Origin: Methylohalomonas sp964522485
GTDB lineage: Bacteria > Pseudomonadota > Gammaproteobacteria > Methylohalomonadales > Methylohalomonadaceae
Length of the DNA stretch: 9,232 bases
Reading direction: 5' to 3'
Assembly: GCA_964522485.1 (NCBI GenBank)
Contig: CAZFUS010000097.1
Location: 1 to 9,232, forward strand
Shown: in pieces, positions 1-6,471 of the stretch
How positions within the stretch are numbered: the first letter of the stretch is position 1
Layout of the letters: each line of letters opens with the position of its first letter
Made by a program: the position numbers and the translations under genes
Notes under the pieces: generated by a model
Told to the model about the DNA's origin: nothing
Seen by the model: the letters and a program-made list of their open reading frames with translations, nothing else
Database searches by the model: none

Positions 1-139
1 GGACAATGTATCAGAGGATTTCCTACTTTTAAGTTTAGTCCATGGTTTGATGGTGGGTGTCCAATTCGTAATTCTGACCGTTATTCAAGGAGTAATGCCG
101 TCTTGTCATCAGCCGTAGCTCTGCTAATCTTGCGACGAC

Positions 140-1232
140 ATGAAGGACGTCTGCCTGCTTCTGATCCATTTGCTGACTACCGCCGCGAAGCTGCTCGGCC
201 CGGGCGGCGCCAAGGGCTTAGTCGCTGAGAATCTTGTACTCAAGCAGCAACTGCTTGTCGTCTTCCGCTCTCGGCAGCGGGCACCGAATCTGTCAGTAGC
301 GAACCGATTCCTCCTGGGCTTCTGCTCGCTGTTTCTGCGACCCAGTCGTATCGAGAAAACGGCTGTCGCAGTTCGACCATCGACACTGCTGAGATTTTCA
401 CGACTACCTGGTCCGTCGAAAGTATCGCACCCTGTTCTCGTCGCACGGCCGAGGCAAGCCCGGACCCAAGGGCCCATCCCACGAACTCATCGAAGCCATC
501 GTCGAACTCAAACGCCTAAATCCGCAGTGTGGCTATTCCCGTATTGCGCGGATCGTCTCGAAAACCTTTGGCATCGAGATCGACAGAAACGTCGTACGCC
601 GCGTCCTCGCCAAGCATTATCATCCGCAAGGCGGCGGTCGTGGGCCTTCTTGGCTGACCTTCCTCGGGCACATGAAAGACAGCCTGTGGAGCGTCGATCT
701 CTTTCGTTGCGAATCGATCATGCTCAAGAGTCACTGGGTGATGGTGGTGATGGATCAATTCACCCGCCGCATTATTGGCTTCGCCGTCCACGCCGGGGAC
801 GTCGACGGTATCGCCCTGTGTCGGATGTTCAATCGCATCATCGCCGGTAAAGGCCCACCCCGTTACTTGAGCTCAGACCATGACCCGCTGTTCGAGTACT
901 ACCGGTGGAAGGCGAAACTTCGCATCGTGGATATCGAAGAGATCAAAACGGTCCCCTACGCGCCCGTATCTCATCCCTTCGTGGAGCGCCTGATCGGGAC
1001 AATTCGCCACGAGTTCCTCGACCATGTTCTATGCTGGAACGCCACAGACCTGGAGCGAAAGCTGCTGGAGTTCCAGACCTACTACAACCGAGATCGGGTT
1101 CACGCTTCGCTCGGTGGAGATACTCCAGCCGACGCGGCGGGCGAAGTCACGGCGACAAACCGGGCAAAGCTCGATGATTTCCGATGGCAATCACATTGCC
1201 GTGGGCTGGTTCAGCTTCCAATCGCTGCATGA
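140..1232 (+). pseudogene. rve/DDE integrase-type transposase, frameshifted
   Basis: Mobile-element recombinase of the integrase core (rve) superfamily, which joins element ends to target DNA. The first reading frame (140-394) gives an N-terminus beginning MKDVCLLLIHLL. The rest continues in the next frame from 399 and ends at TGA 1230-1232. If one T of the T4 run 395-398 is dropped, the two join into an uninterrupted protein of about 363 residues. The join reads LLRFHDYLVRRKYR, as I recall for intact relatives. After a basic helix-turn-helix-like stretch comes the catalytic core. Counted from the MKDSLW methionine at 672, the likely triad is D9 (WSVD), D69 (SSDHD) and E105 (FVERLIGT), a DD(35)E spacing. 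The C-terminus FRWQSHCRGLVQLPIAA is also complete. The shift could be inactivating, a programmed +1 frameshift or a sequencing error. No convincing terminal inverted repeats were found, so the element limits are unknown. Confidence 0.85.
395..398 (+). other. T4 run at the transposase frameshift point
   Basis: The transposase passes from the frame of position 140 to the frame of position 399 exactly at this run of four T. The downstream frame has a TGA just before it (390-392), so the crossover must lie between 393 and the point where homology resumes. A single extra T is the simplest explanation. Confidence 0.7.
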
Positions 1233-1358
1233 TCAGCAATTCGAACCCACAGGCCATGACAGATAGTTTCGGTAAACGAGGGCGGTGGACTGCACTGGTT
1301 ATCGTCTCCATCAGGCCCGTATCGGGCTGCTGTATGGCGTTGTCGGTACCCTGGGCTA

Positions 1359-1955
1359 CTAGTGACAAGGCGTCAGGCTCGAATAATAGGCAGCCAGATT
1401 CTCGATTTCCTCGTCAGTAAGTGGCTTGGCTATCGGTGACATCACGGGATCGGTGCGTTCGCCGTCGCGGAAGTTCTTGAGCTCCTTGCCGAGATAGTTT
1501 TTCTTCTGGCCGGCCAGGTTGGGCCATTGTTCGTTATTGCTGATACCCTTCGCGCCATGACAGGCTGCACACGAAGAAGCCTTGTTCTTGCCGGCCTCGA
1601 TGTCCTCGATGTCGGCGGCCATGACATCATTCGCTGATCGCTTACCACAGGGCTCCAGACTCGAATAGTAGGCGGCAAGGTCCTCGATATCCTCGTCACT
1701 CAGCTGTTGCGTGTACTCCGGCATGACCCCGCCGCCACGCCTGTCCTCGCGGAAGTCCTTGAGCTGCTTGATCAGATAGGCATCCTTCTGGCCGGCGAGG
1801 TTTGGCCAATTGTCATTGATGCTGATACCGTCGTGCGCGTGGCACGCGGCGCAGAGGACTGTTTTTATCTTGCCGGCCTCAATATCGCCTGCCATGGCAT
1901 CGCTCGCCGTCAGCAGCATTGCGGCCGCCGCTAGCCAATGAATCGTCACACGCAC
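1359..1955 (-). CDS. dihaem cytochrome c, c4-like, exported
   Basis: Periplasmic electron carrier with two covalently bound haems. Residues 1-22 form a signal peptide (basic start, hydrophobic core, AMA before the mature GDIEAG). The rest is two homologous haem domains. Haem sites are CAACH at 35-39 and CAACH at 129-133. The likely distal methionines are M78 (GGGVMPEY) and M172 (DPVMSPIA). Both halves share WPNLAGQK, the aspartate/glutamate-rich LTDEEIENLAAYYSSL helix and a cysteine after it (C103, C197), so the gene arose by domain duplication. The 198 residues fit the cytochrome c4 family. The start is GTG at 1953-1955, preceded by a good ribosome site (GGGAG at 1962-1966, six-base spacer). 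The redox partner is not evident; it may be a terminal oxidase or another respiratory complex. It stands alone on its strand, downstream of the fabB remnant. Confidence 0.9.
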   Translation of the reverse strand: MRVTIHWLAAAAMLLTASDAMAGDIEAGKIKTVLCAACHAHDGISINDNWPNLAGQKDAYLIKQLKDFREDRRGGGVMPEYTQQLSDEDIEDLAAYYSSLEPCGKRSANDVMAADIEDIEAGKNKASSCAACHGAKGISNNEQWPNLAGQKKNYLGKELKNFRDGERTDPVMSPIAKPLTDEEIENLAAYYSSLTPCH

Positions 1956-1961
1956 GTCTCT

Positions 1962-1966
1962 CTCCC
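1962..1966 (-). promoter_or_regulatory. ribosome binding site supporting a GTG start
   Basis: On the minus strand GGGAG lies six bases before the GTG of the dihaem cytochrome. The signal peptide begins directly at this codon, which supports the non-ATG start. Confidence 0.65.
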
Positions 1967-2110
1967 GGAGCCACGGTACTCTGTCGGTATCATCTTCGGT
2001 TTGGGAACCTTACCAAAAACATAGTACAGGCAGCAGAAGTTGCAAAACGTGGTCTGCATCAGGTCACGGAAGAGGCGAAGAGCCAACATGCCGGCTGGAT
2101 CATGCCGGAA

Positions 2111-2266
2111 TCAGGCTAAAGAGTAGCGCCTGAACAGCAGCGATGCGTTCGTGCCGGCAAAACCGAAACTGTTCGCCATGACGGTATTCATGGGCTGGTT
2201 ATCTAGGCTTTCGGTCACGATTGGGAAAATCTGCAGCGCCAGGATCGGTATTGGCGGAGGCACAAA
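2111..2266 (-). pseudogene. fabB: 3' remnant of a FabB-type beta-ketoacyl-ACP synthase
   Basis: Read on the minus strand, 2266 to 2111 encodes the C-terminal end of a ketoacyl-ACP synthase. It contains IVTESLDN, then NTVMANSFGFAGTNASLLF, then RRYSLA and a TGA stop (2111-2113). The NSFGFxGTNA motif is the hallmark of the end of condensing enzymes. The preceding FVPPPI and FPIVTE segments line up with the FabB tail, though a few residues seem to be missing between them. In FabB the catalytic cysteine and both histidines lie upstream of this part, so the fragment cannot be active. The frame meets a TAA at 2282-2284 inside the hairpin of the next feature, so the gene body has been replaced by the nuclease islet. 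KAS II (FabF) ancestry is possible but the match looks closer to FabB. Confidence 0.75.
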
Positions 2267-2297
2267 TAAAGGAACCTCTGATTAATTCAGAGGTTCC
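2262..2297 (-). terminator. rho-independent terminator of the RecB-like nuclease gene
   Basis: A perfect 10-bp stem (GGAACCTCTG at 2271-2280 with CAGAGGTTCC at 2288-2297) encloses a 7-base loop. On the minus strand it is followed by TTTATTTGT. It lies 43 bases beyond the stop of the nuclease gene. The same position is where the fabB remnant begins, so the hairpin may also mark the end of an inserted segment. Confidence 0.8.
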
Positions 2298-2340
2298 GTT
2301 CAATCAGAAGTCCCCCTTGTTAAGGTTTAAAAATGGCCAT

Positions 2341-3834
2341 TTATGACATCATCCGTAAATCTTTGAGTCCGTCCAGTAAAATACGAGTGGCCCGACAGTC
2401 GTCCTCATTATAGTCAAGTATACGTTGTCTAATTTCAGGTTCTCCGCTTCTAACCCATCGGTCGTACCATTCAATCGAGGCAGCCCCGGAAGGGTCGGTA
2501 TCGCGCCACTTGAAACCTAAATATTTCGCGAGTGTCTTGATTGAATGGTCGCGGGTTGGCCAGTAGGTACCTTTTTGGACCGCATCATAATATAAATCCA
2601 GAGTGAGCTTTGAATCGAATAGCGCTTCAATGTCGTCGGCAGAGCAGATTTCCGGGTATTTTTGTTGCAGTTTTCGATAGATGGTGGGTTCATATTTGGA
2701 ATAGAAGTAGATTGCACTGGACTGCGACTGCTGCAGGTAGCGCCATGCGGCCCTGAAGGCTTCTGCCTCGTCATCCGCCGTGGGATGTTCGGCCAGAAAA
2801 TAAACGTAACGCTCGGTATTATTATCGCCCCCGGTTCGTTCGACGAAGCCGTGGAGATAGCAAATATCTCTCAGCGGATCGACTTCAATGTCGAAAAAGA
2901 GCTCGCACTCAGCTTCGGGAAATTCAAGGGGTGTAGTCGAGTACGGTTTAGGTTGACCGGCAGTTAATAATTGAGCCCGGGCCTGAAATTTACGTAATGT
3001 ATCAGGGCCAACGCCTGCGAAGGCGGTTTTATTTTTTGGGCGCATAAATGCTTCGAGATTGGTGCCCGCCATCTTGCGTACCGTCGGGATGGCTTCGGCG
3101 ATGGCATCACGCCTTGAACGGCCTAATTCCGGAATCAGCGAGAGGTCGTCCTCGGCTTCCAGTCGCGCCGTGCACACCGACCGCCAGACGCAGAGTTTGC
3201 AATCTGATACCAGGGCTGGTTGCGTTTGTACTTGTTGACCGCTGATAGCCCGAGCCTCAGTAAGGGCGTCCTGATAGACTTGCCACGGCGTACGGGGTGA
3301 CCTTACTCCGTAGGGGGTGTCAAATTCGTAGGGGACTTCGGCGCCATGGATGTCCCAGATGTATGCGACGCGACCTGCTGCAACTCCCATCTGCTCCAAA
3401 ATATCCTGATAGAGACCAAGCTGGACGCTGTAATGCTTCTTCGGTTTTCCGGTATTTTCATCTTCACCGCCGCCGGCCTCCCCACGGCCGGATTTGATGT
3501 CAATGGCGGCATAGCCGTTATTCTCACGACGGAGCAGGTCGGGTTCACCGACTAAGTCACCCGCCTCGATGCGGCCGCTATAGATGAGTGCATCGCCACG
3601 CTCAATAGCCTGTCGGGTTGCAGCAGTTTTGTCAGCTTCGGTTAAATCAGATAGGTCGGCGTAGTCCAACCCGAGTTCTGTCATTAGTTCCTGTTCGTAT
3701 AAAGTGCCTCGCTCCCATAGGAGTTTAAGAAAAGGGCTGACACGATCTCGTTGGGCCGGGTCCTCAAATAAGTCCATGCTCACCCGATGCGGACAATGCA
3801 CCAGGTTGTACAGCATTGATGCCGTAATGGGCAT
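2341..3834 (-). CDS. TM0106-type RecB-like nuclease with RNase H-like exonuclease domain
   Basis: Putative DNA-processing nuclease. Positions are given from the GTG at 3843. An N-terminal PD-(D/E)xK domain of the RecB/Cas4 type shows GEPDLL (D102), AIDIKSG (D115, K117) and QLGLYQ (Q141, Y145). C17 (HCPHR) together with C215, C218 and C224 (CKLCVWRSVC) form the one-plus-three cysteine pattern that holds a 4Fe-4S cluster in Cas4 and AddB. A helix-hairpin-helix-like segment follows (FAGVGPDTLRKF, about 275-286). Residues 313-495 are an RNase H-like 3'-5' exonuclease domain: DIE (318-320), D416, and YNEDD (478-482). It belongs to the TM0106 family of putative RecB nucleases, here without the helicase found in some relatives. 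Exact substrate unknown. GTG 3843 is possible, but ATG 3834 has AGAG eight bases upstream and is preferred. The terminator at 2271-2297 ends it. Confidence 0.85.
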   Translation of the reverse strand: MPITASMLYNLVHCPHRVSMDLFEDPAQRDRVSPFLKLLWERGTLYEQELMTELGLDYADLSDLTEADKTAATRQAIERGDALIYSGRIEAGDLVGEPDLLRRENNGYAAIDIKSGRGEAGGGEDENTGKPKKHYSVQLGLYQDILEQMGVAAGRVAYIWDIHGAEVPYEFDTPYGVRSPRTPWQVYQDALTEARAISGQQVQTQPALVSDCKLCVWRSVCTARLEAEDDLSLIPELGRSRRDAIAEAIPTVRKMAGTNLEAFMRPKNKTAFAGVGPDTLRKFQARAQLLTAGQPKPYSTTPLEFPEAECELFFDIEVDPLRDICYLHGFVERTGGDNNTERYVYFLAEHPTADDEAEAFRAAWRYLQQSQSSAIYFYSKYEPTIYRKLQQKYPEICSADDIEALFDSKLTLDLYYDAVQKGTYWPTRDHSIKTLAKYLGFKWRDTDPSGAASIEWYDRWVRSGEPEIRQRILDYNEDDCRATRILLDGLKDLRMMS

Positions 3835-4023
3835 AGTTGGCACTCTGATTAACTGAATCGATTATCGGGCGAGTCTAGTATTAGAAATGACTAGGAACAG
3901 CTCATTACTAATACTTAAAATCAGGTGATTAGAGATTTGTTATATCTTCGGGCTTGCCGTTAAATGTAGCTGCTCGTCATCGTGCCGGCAAATGATGCAC
4001 ATTCAAGCACCATCAGTTGACGG
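3835..4023. other. AT-rich gap between the two islet genes
   Basis: No gene is seen in these ~190 bases. They hold the untranslated region and presumably the promoter of the RecB-like nuclease. The imperfect inverted pair AGTATTAG and CTAATACT, about 23 bases apart, lies between 3870 and 3930. I could not pick a convincing -35/-10 pair. The gap argues against tight translational coupling of the two genes. Confidence 0.5.
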
Positions 4024-4713
4024 CTAAGCTGCCAGAAATTTGGCATTGCCCTTGACCCAGACGGTGTAGAGCATGATGCCATCCGGTTTAGCCAGACAGA
4101 CGGGTTGCCCCTCAACGGCCGTGAGGCCGTACAAATCCAGGAAACGGGCATAATCCTCGAACCATTCATTCGCCTGGCTGAAGGAATGCACGAGCATGAC
4201 TGCACAAGTGGCATGAAAACGTTCAGCCTCGATGACTGCGGAGGCGGTACGGTGTAGCAACTGATAGCGGAGATCGCCCGGTGGCTGGGTCTTGAGCCCA
4301 AGGCACTCACATAGATAATCAAGACGGGTCTGTTTGCCGGAAGACGCCTCAACGAGCCACTCTTCGAGGGTCGGACCGAAAGCTTCTGAAACTTTACCCT
4401 CAACGGCGACTGAGACGAGGTCAGTGGCGGTTTTGCCATATACCCATAGGTCAGTCTGGGAGGGGCGGCGCCCACCGGGCAGCGGCACCTGATGCTCAGG
4501 AATGGCTATGAGCGTTTCCAGACCAGCGAGTCGCGGTTCCTGGGCGAAGGCTTGCTCAACTTCAGCAGGCAAGCCAGAGGGGCGTCCACGAGCTTCCTCC
4601 CAGGCATAGGCAAGGCTGCGCGCAGAGAAACCCTGACGCCAGTGTTTATCGGGTTCTGCCAGAAACTGCTTCCAATCTTCAGGCCCTTTTGTGGGTATCA
4701 GAATCTGCCCCAT
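4024..4713 (-). CDS. DUF6946-like protein, possible PD-(D/E)xK nuclease fold
   Basis: Protein of 229 residues that I recognise only as resembling the uncharacterised DUF6946 group. Positions here count from the TTG at 4719, two codons before the chosen start. It is soluble, with no signal or membrane segment. The most conserved-looking part is PEHQVPLPGGRRPSQTDLWV, then VSVAVEGKVSEAFG. D90 followed by E107-x-K109 on a predicted beta hairpin matches the D...ExK layout of PD-(D/E)xK nucleases, an inference from the motif alone. Further blocks are LRYQLLHRTASAVIEAERF (150-168) and the hydrophobic strand AVMLVHSF (173-180). ATG 4713 has AGGGA seven bases upstream. The TTG at 4719 would sit too close to that site, so the ATG was chosen. 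It shares strand and apparent islet with the RecB-like nuclease 190 bases downstream, which suggests but does not prove a joint role. Confidence 0.65.
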   Translation of the reverse strand: MGQILIPTKGPEDWKQFLAEPDKHWRQGFSARSLAYAWEEARGRPSGLPAEVEQAFAQEPRLAGLETLIAIPEHQVPLPGGRRPSQTDLWVYGKTATDLVSVAVEGKVSEAFGPTLEEWLVEASSGKQTRLDYLCECLGLKTQPPGDLRYQLLHRTASAVIEAERFHATCAVMLVHSFSQANEWFEDYARFLDLYGLTAVEGQPVCLAKPDGIMLYTVWVKGNAKFLAA

Positions 4714-4717
4714 GTTC

Positions 4718-4727
4718 AAATCCCTAC
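4718..4727 (-). promoter_or_regulatory. ribosome binding site fixing the ATG 4713 start
   Basis: The minus-strand sequence reads TAGGGATTTGAACATG. AGGGA with a seven-base spacer suits the ATG at 4711-4713 and leaves only two bases for the in-frame TTG at 4717-4719. Confidence 0.5.
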
Positions 4728-4800
4728 GGTGCTGTTACTGGATAGTGTCTGCCAAGATAAGGTGGAAAGGCGCTCGGTGTGAACGGGGCTTATTACTGCT

Positions 4801-4968
4801 TCCCTGATAAGAGCTACTAACTCCCTGTTTATAAAATTGATTTCCCTGTTAACGCAGTCAGGGAAATCCGCTGTAAGTCCCTGAAATATAGACTCAATAA
4901 AATAGGGAGTCGAGCCGGAAATGGCTGAAAAGCGAGAAATTCCCTGTATTTACCCTGCAGATCAGGGA
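4801..4968. repeat. block of TCCCTG / CAGGGA motifs in both orientations
   Basis: TCCCTG occurs at 4801, 4822, 4843, 4878 and 4941, with ACCCTG at 4952. Its complement CAGGGA occurs at 4859 and 4963, with AGGGAG near 4904. CAGGGAAATCCG is repeated exactly at 4859 and 4963. Opposed copies form hairpins: TTTCCCTG (4841-4848) with CAGGGAAA (4859-4866), and TTCCCTG (4940-4946) with CAGGGAA (4963-4969). No coding capacity was seen. Such a cluster could be a protein-binding array, a recombination or attachment region of the islet, or a structured RNA. Confidence 0.65.
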
Positions 4969-5017
4969 AATCCGGCAAAGCGCGGATAGGTCTACACTTC
5001 ACACACCGCCAAATAAC

Positions 5018-5045
5018 AAAGGCTCCCCCGTGGGAGCTTTTTGTT
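5018..5045 (+). terminator. orphan rho-independent terminator
   Basis: GCTCCC (5022-5027) pairs with GGGAGC (5032-5037) around a four-base loop, followed by TTTTTGTTT. It is a textbook + strand terminator, but no + strand gene precedes it within the window back to the transposase. The other strand also carries a T-rich tail (TTTGTTATTTG), so it may act in both directions. It may be left over from a deleted gene or end an unrecognised small RNA. Confidence 0.75.
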
Positions 5046-5104
5046 TAATCCCTCCGCCTCCGCTGGTATATGGGCTATTAATTAGTATTGTCAGGTTTTT
5101 AACA

Positions 5105-5121
5105 GGGCCAAAAACTGGCCC
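5105..5121. other. GC-rich hairpin
   Basis: GGGCCA (5105-5110) and TGGCCC (5116-5121) form a perfect six-pair stem with loop AAAAC. There is no T tract after it on either strand, so a terminator function is doubtful. Confidence 0.4.
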
Positions 5122-5298
5122 ACTACCTGTTGGCTGCCGAACTATTCATAGCGAACTCCCGAGGTGAGAGTCGTTACCGAGCAACATCGGGCTTGTTATA
5201 TCGCCACTTTAATGGTTTTCTGATAGATGGAAATTTTCGGATATACACGGAATAAATACTTTTGCCATGCAGGAATCGGTCGACAAGAAGGACCCGCT

Positions 5299-5314
5299 AT
5301 GATCATTCGATCAT
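5299..5314. promoter_or_regulatory. inverted repeat ATGATC-ATTC-GATCAT before the small gene
   Basis: A perfect six-base inverted repeat with a four-base spacer ends eight bases before the ATG at 5323. It overlaps a five-codon frame (ATG 5299 to TGA 5314-5316) that has a strong Shine-Dalgarno (AGAAGGA) in front. It may be an operator, an RNA hairpin or a leader mini-cistron, or may be fortuitous. Confidence 0.35.
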
Positions 5315-5322
5315 GAAAAGCG

Positions 5323-5790
5323 ATGGATATGAGTGAAGCTCACGAGCCGAGTCTCAGAGAAGCAATCAGTGGCATCTCCGGGCGTCTGCCACAGTATGGC
5401 AAGCTTTCGGCGTCGCTGGTGCAAGAAGGCTGGATGCGCGCGCCGCAGCGCTCACCGCTGACGAGCCTGCTCGGCGCCAGTGGGTTCAGCAAGCTGACTA
5501 GGTGGGTGCCGCTGTTGCCCCAGATAAACAAAGTACTGGTGACCATCAGCGCCATCCGTTTTGCGTTGGATGAGATGCAGCCGGATAAGGCCGACCGGCA
5601 CCTTGAAGCAGCCGGCCTGACCCGGGAGCAGGTTGAAAACGACTTCCAGACCATTAGCACCCTGAGCAGGCGTTACGCCAGCGATGGTGCGCGAATCGCC
5701 GGCGAGAAGGCACATGAGGGATTCCGCCAGGCTGGACGCGCGGCGGGCAAAGGGTTGCGTGCACTCGACCGCTGGCGCAAGAACCGATGA
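5323..5790 (+). CDS. small helical protein of unknown function
   Basis: I do not recognise this 155-residue protein. It appears soluble and mostly alpha-helical. A moderately hydrophobic middle (LLPQINKVLVTISAIRFALDEM, about 64-85) is followed by a charged helical stretch (LTREQVENDFQTISTLSRRYAS) and a strongly basic C-terminus (GFRQAGRAAGKGLRALDRWRKNR). There is no signal peptide or cysteine pair. The basic tail could bind nucleic acid or membrane phospholipid, which is only a guess. The in-frame TGA at 5314-5316 rules out an earlier start. ATG 5323 and ATG 5329 are both possible, each with a weak ribosome site. It converges on the rhomboid gene, 48 bases away, so it is transcribed on its own. 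Codon use looks like that of the surrounding chromosome, which supports a real gene. Confidence 0.65.
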   Translation: MDMSEAHEPSLREAISGISGRLPQYGKLSASLVQEGWMRAPQRSPLTSLLGASGFSKLTRWVPLLPQINKVLVTISAIRFALDEMQPDKADRHLEAAGLTREQVENDFQTISTLSRRYASDGARIAGEKAHEGFRQAGRAAGKGLRALDRWRKNR

Positions 5791-5797
5791 ACGTCGA

Positions 5798-5834
5798 TCC
5801 GCTGTGATGGACTGTAAGACGGATCACTAGCGGA
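5798..5834. terminator. shared hairpin between convergent genes
   Basis: TCCGCTGTGAT (5798-5808) pairs with ATCAC-T-AGCGGA (5823-5834), an 11-pair stem with one bulged T and a 14-base loop. It fills the gap between the two convergent stop codons (5790 and 5839). There is no T tract, so it is a candidate bidirectional transcript-end structure rather than a classical terminator. Confidence 0.45.
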
Positions 5835-5838
5835 CACT

Positions 5839-6471
5839 TCAGTGAAGATCGTTATCGGTCTCTTCGTCCTCCCAGTCATAGCGCCGGCGCTCGGGCAGAG
5901 GATCACGATAGCGCAGAAGGAAAGCGCACAGGATGCCAGCGATTGCGCCGAATAAGTGATATTCGAATGAGATCCCGGCTGCCAGCGGGAACACACCCCA
6001 AATCATGCCGCCGTAGAGAAAGAACGTGAGAAGCGTCAGCGCGATCGATTGCCGGTCACGGCGGAGGACGCCGATAGTGAATAAGAAAAACATCAGCCCG
6101 TAGGTCAATCCGCTGGCTCCGATATGCACGGTCTCACGCGCGAATAACCAGACGCCAAGCCCTGACCCCAGCCAGATTACGGGTATCGCTATGCGAGCCG
6201 CCTGCGGCGTGCCGTAGATGAGTGCCGTCCCCAGGATAAGCAACGGCAGCGTGTTGCTGATGAGATGGCCCCACGAACCATGGACCAGTGGCGCCGTCAG
6301 GATGCCGGGCAGGCCAGCCGCGAGCCCGGGGCGTACGCCCAGTGGCGCGAGGTCCCAGTCGACCACGGTGGCCACGCCATGGACGAGCCAGATCATTGCC
6401 ACAAAACCGGCTACGCCGGCGGCGACTTTTCGTGAGCGACGGATCTCATCATCGTACCTGGCGTTTGCCAT
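5839..6471 (-). CDS. rhomboid-family intramembrane serine protease
   Basis: Membrane protease that cleaves transmembrane substrates inside the lipid bilayer. From ATG 6471 it has 210 residues. The catalytic serine lies in GASG (S120) and the catalytic histidine in FEYHLFGAIAG (H172). The upstream HGSWGHLISN segment (64-73) supplies H69 and the oxyanion-stabilising N73. Roughly six hydrophobic segments are visible, near 17-35, 52-62, 70-86, 92-110, 118-135 and 142-162/170-186, the usual bacterial core. The tail is acidic (DWEDEETDNDLH) and cytoplasmic. A TTG at 6513 would add 14 residues. ATG 6471 is preferred because GGAAAAGGC immediately precedes it. The start overlaps the end of the upstream small gene by 23 bases, which suggests translational coupling. 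Its physiological substrate cannot be read from the sequence. Confidence 0.92.
   Translation of the reverse strand: MANARYDDEIRRSRKVAAGVAGFVAMIWLVHGVATVVDWDLAPLGVRPGLAAGLPGILTAPLVHGSWGHLISNTLPLLILGTALIYGTPQAARIAIPVIWLGSGLGVWLFARETVHIGASGLTYGLMFFLFTIGVLRRDRQSIALTLLTFFLYGGMIWGVFPLAAGISFEYHLFGAIAGILCAFLLRYRDPLPERRRYDWEDEETDNDLH

Larger units (their letters stand above)
4720..5322. other. 600-base non-coding region between islet and chromosome
   Basis: Divergent intergenic region between the DUF6946-like gene (-) and the small helical protein (+). It contains the TCCCTG/CAGGGA block, the orphan terminator, a GGGCCA/TGGCCC hairpin at 5105-5121 and the leader before 5323. No tRNA, rRNA or protein gene could be supported in it. 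Confidence 0.6.

Noticed and set aside
516..791. Minus-strand frame with a histidine run, resembling a metal-binding protein
   Set aside because: It is a shadow of the transposase coding region; the HHHHH comes from the codons of WVMVVMDQ.
20..1260. Terminal inverted repeats of the transposon
   Set aside because: TGGGTGTCCAATTCG near 53-67 and the complement of the 1232-1250 region (TGGGTTCGAATTGC) share only a loose resemblance with gaps, so no ends or target duplication could be claimed.
1312..1332. Hairpin GCCCG-TAT-CGGGC after the cytochrome gene as its terminator
   Set aside because: It is only five pairs, with no T tract following on the minus strand.
4801..4968. CRISPR array
   Set aside because: The repeated units are only six to twelve bases, in both orientations and unevenly spaced, without constant spacers.
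5140..5215. tRNA-like or small-RNA gene in the 5150-5215 region
   Set aside because: No cloverleaf, T-loop GTTCGA or acceptor pairing could be built from it.
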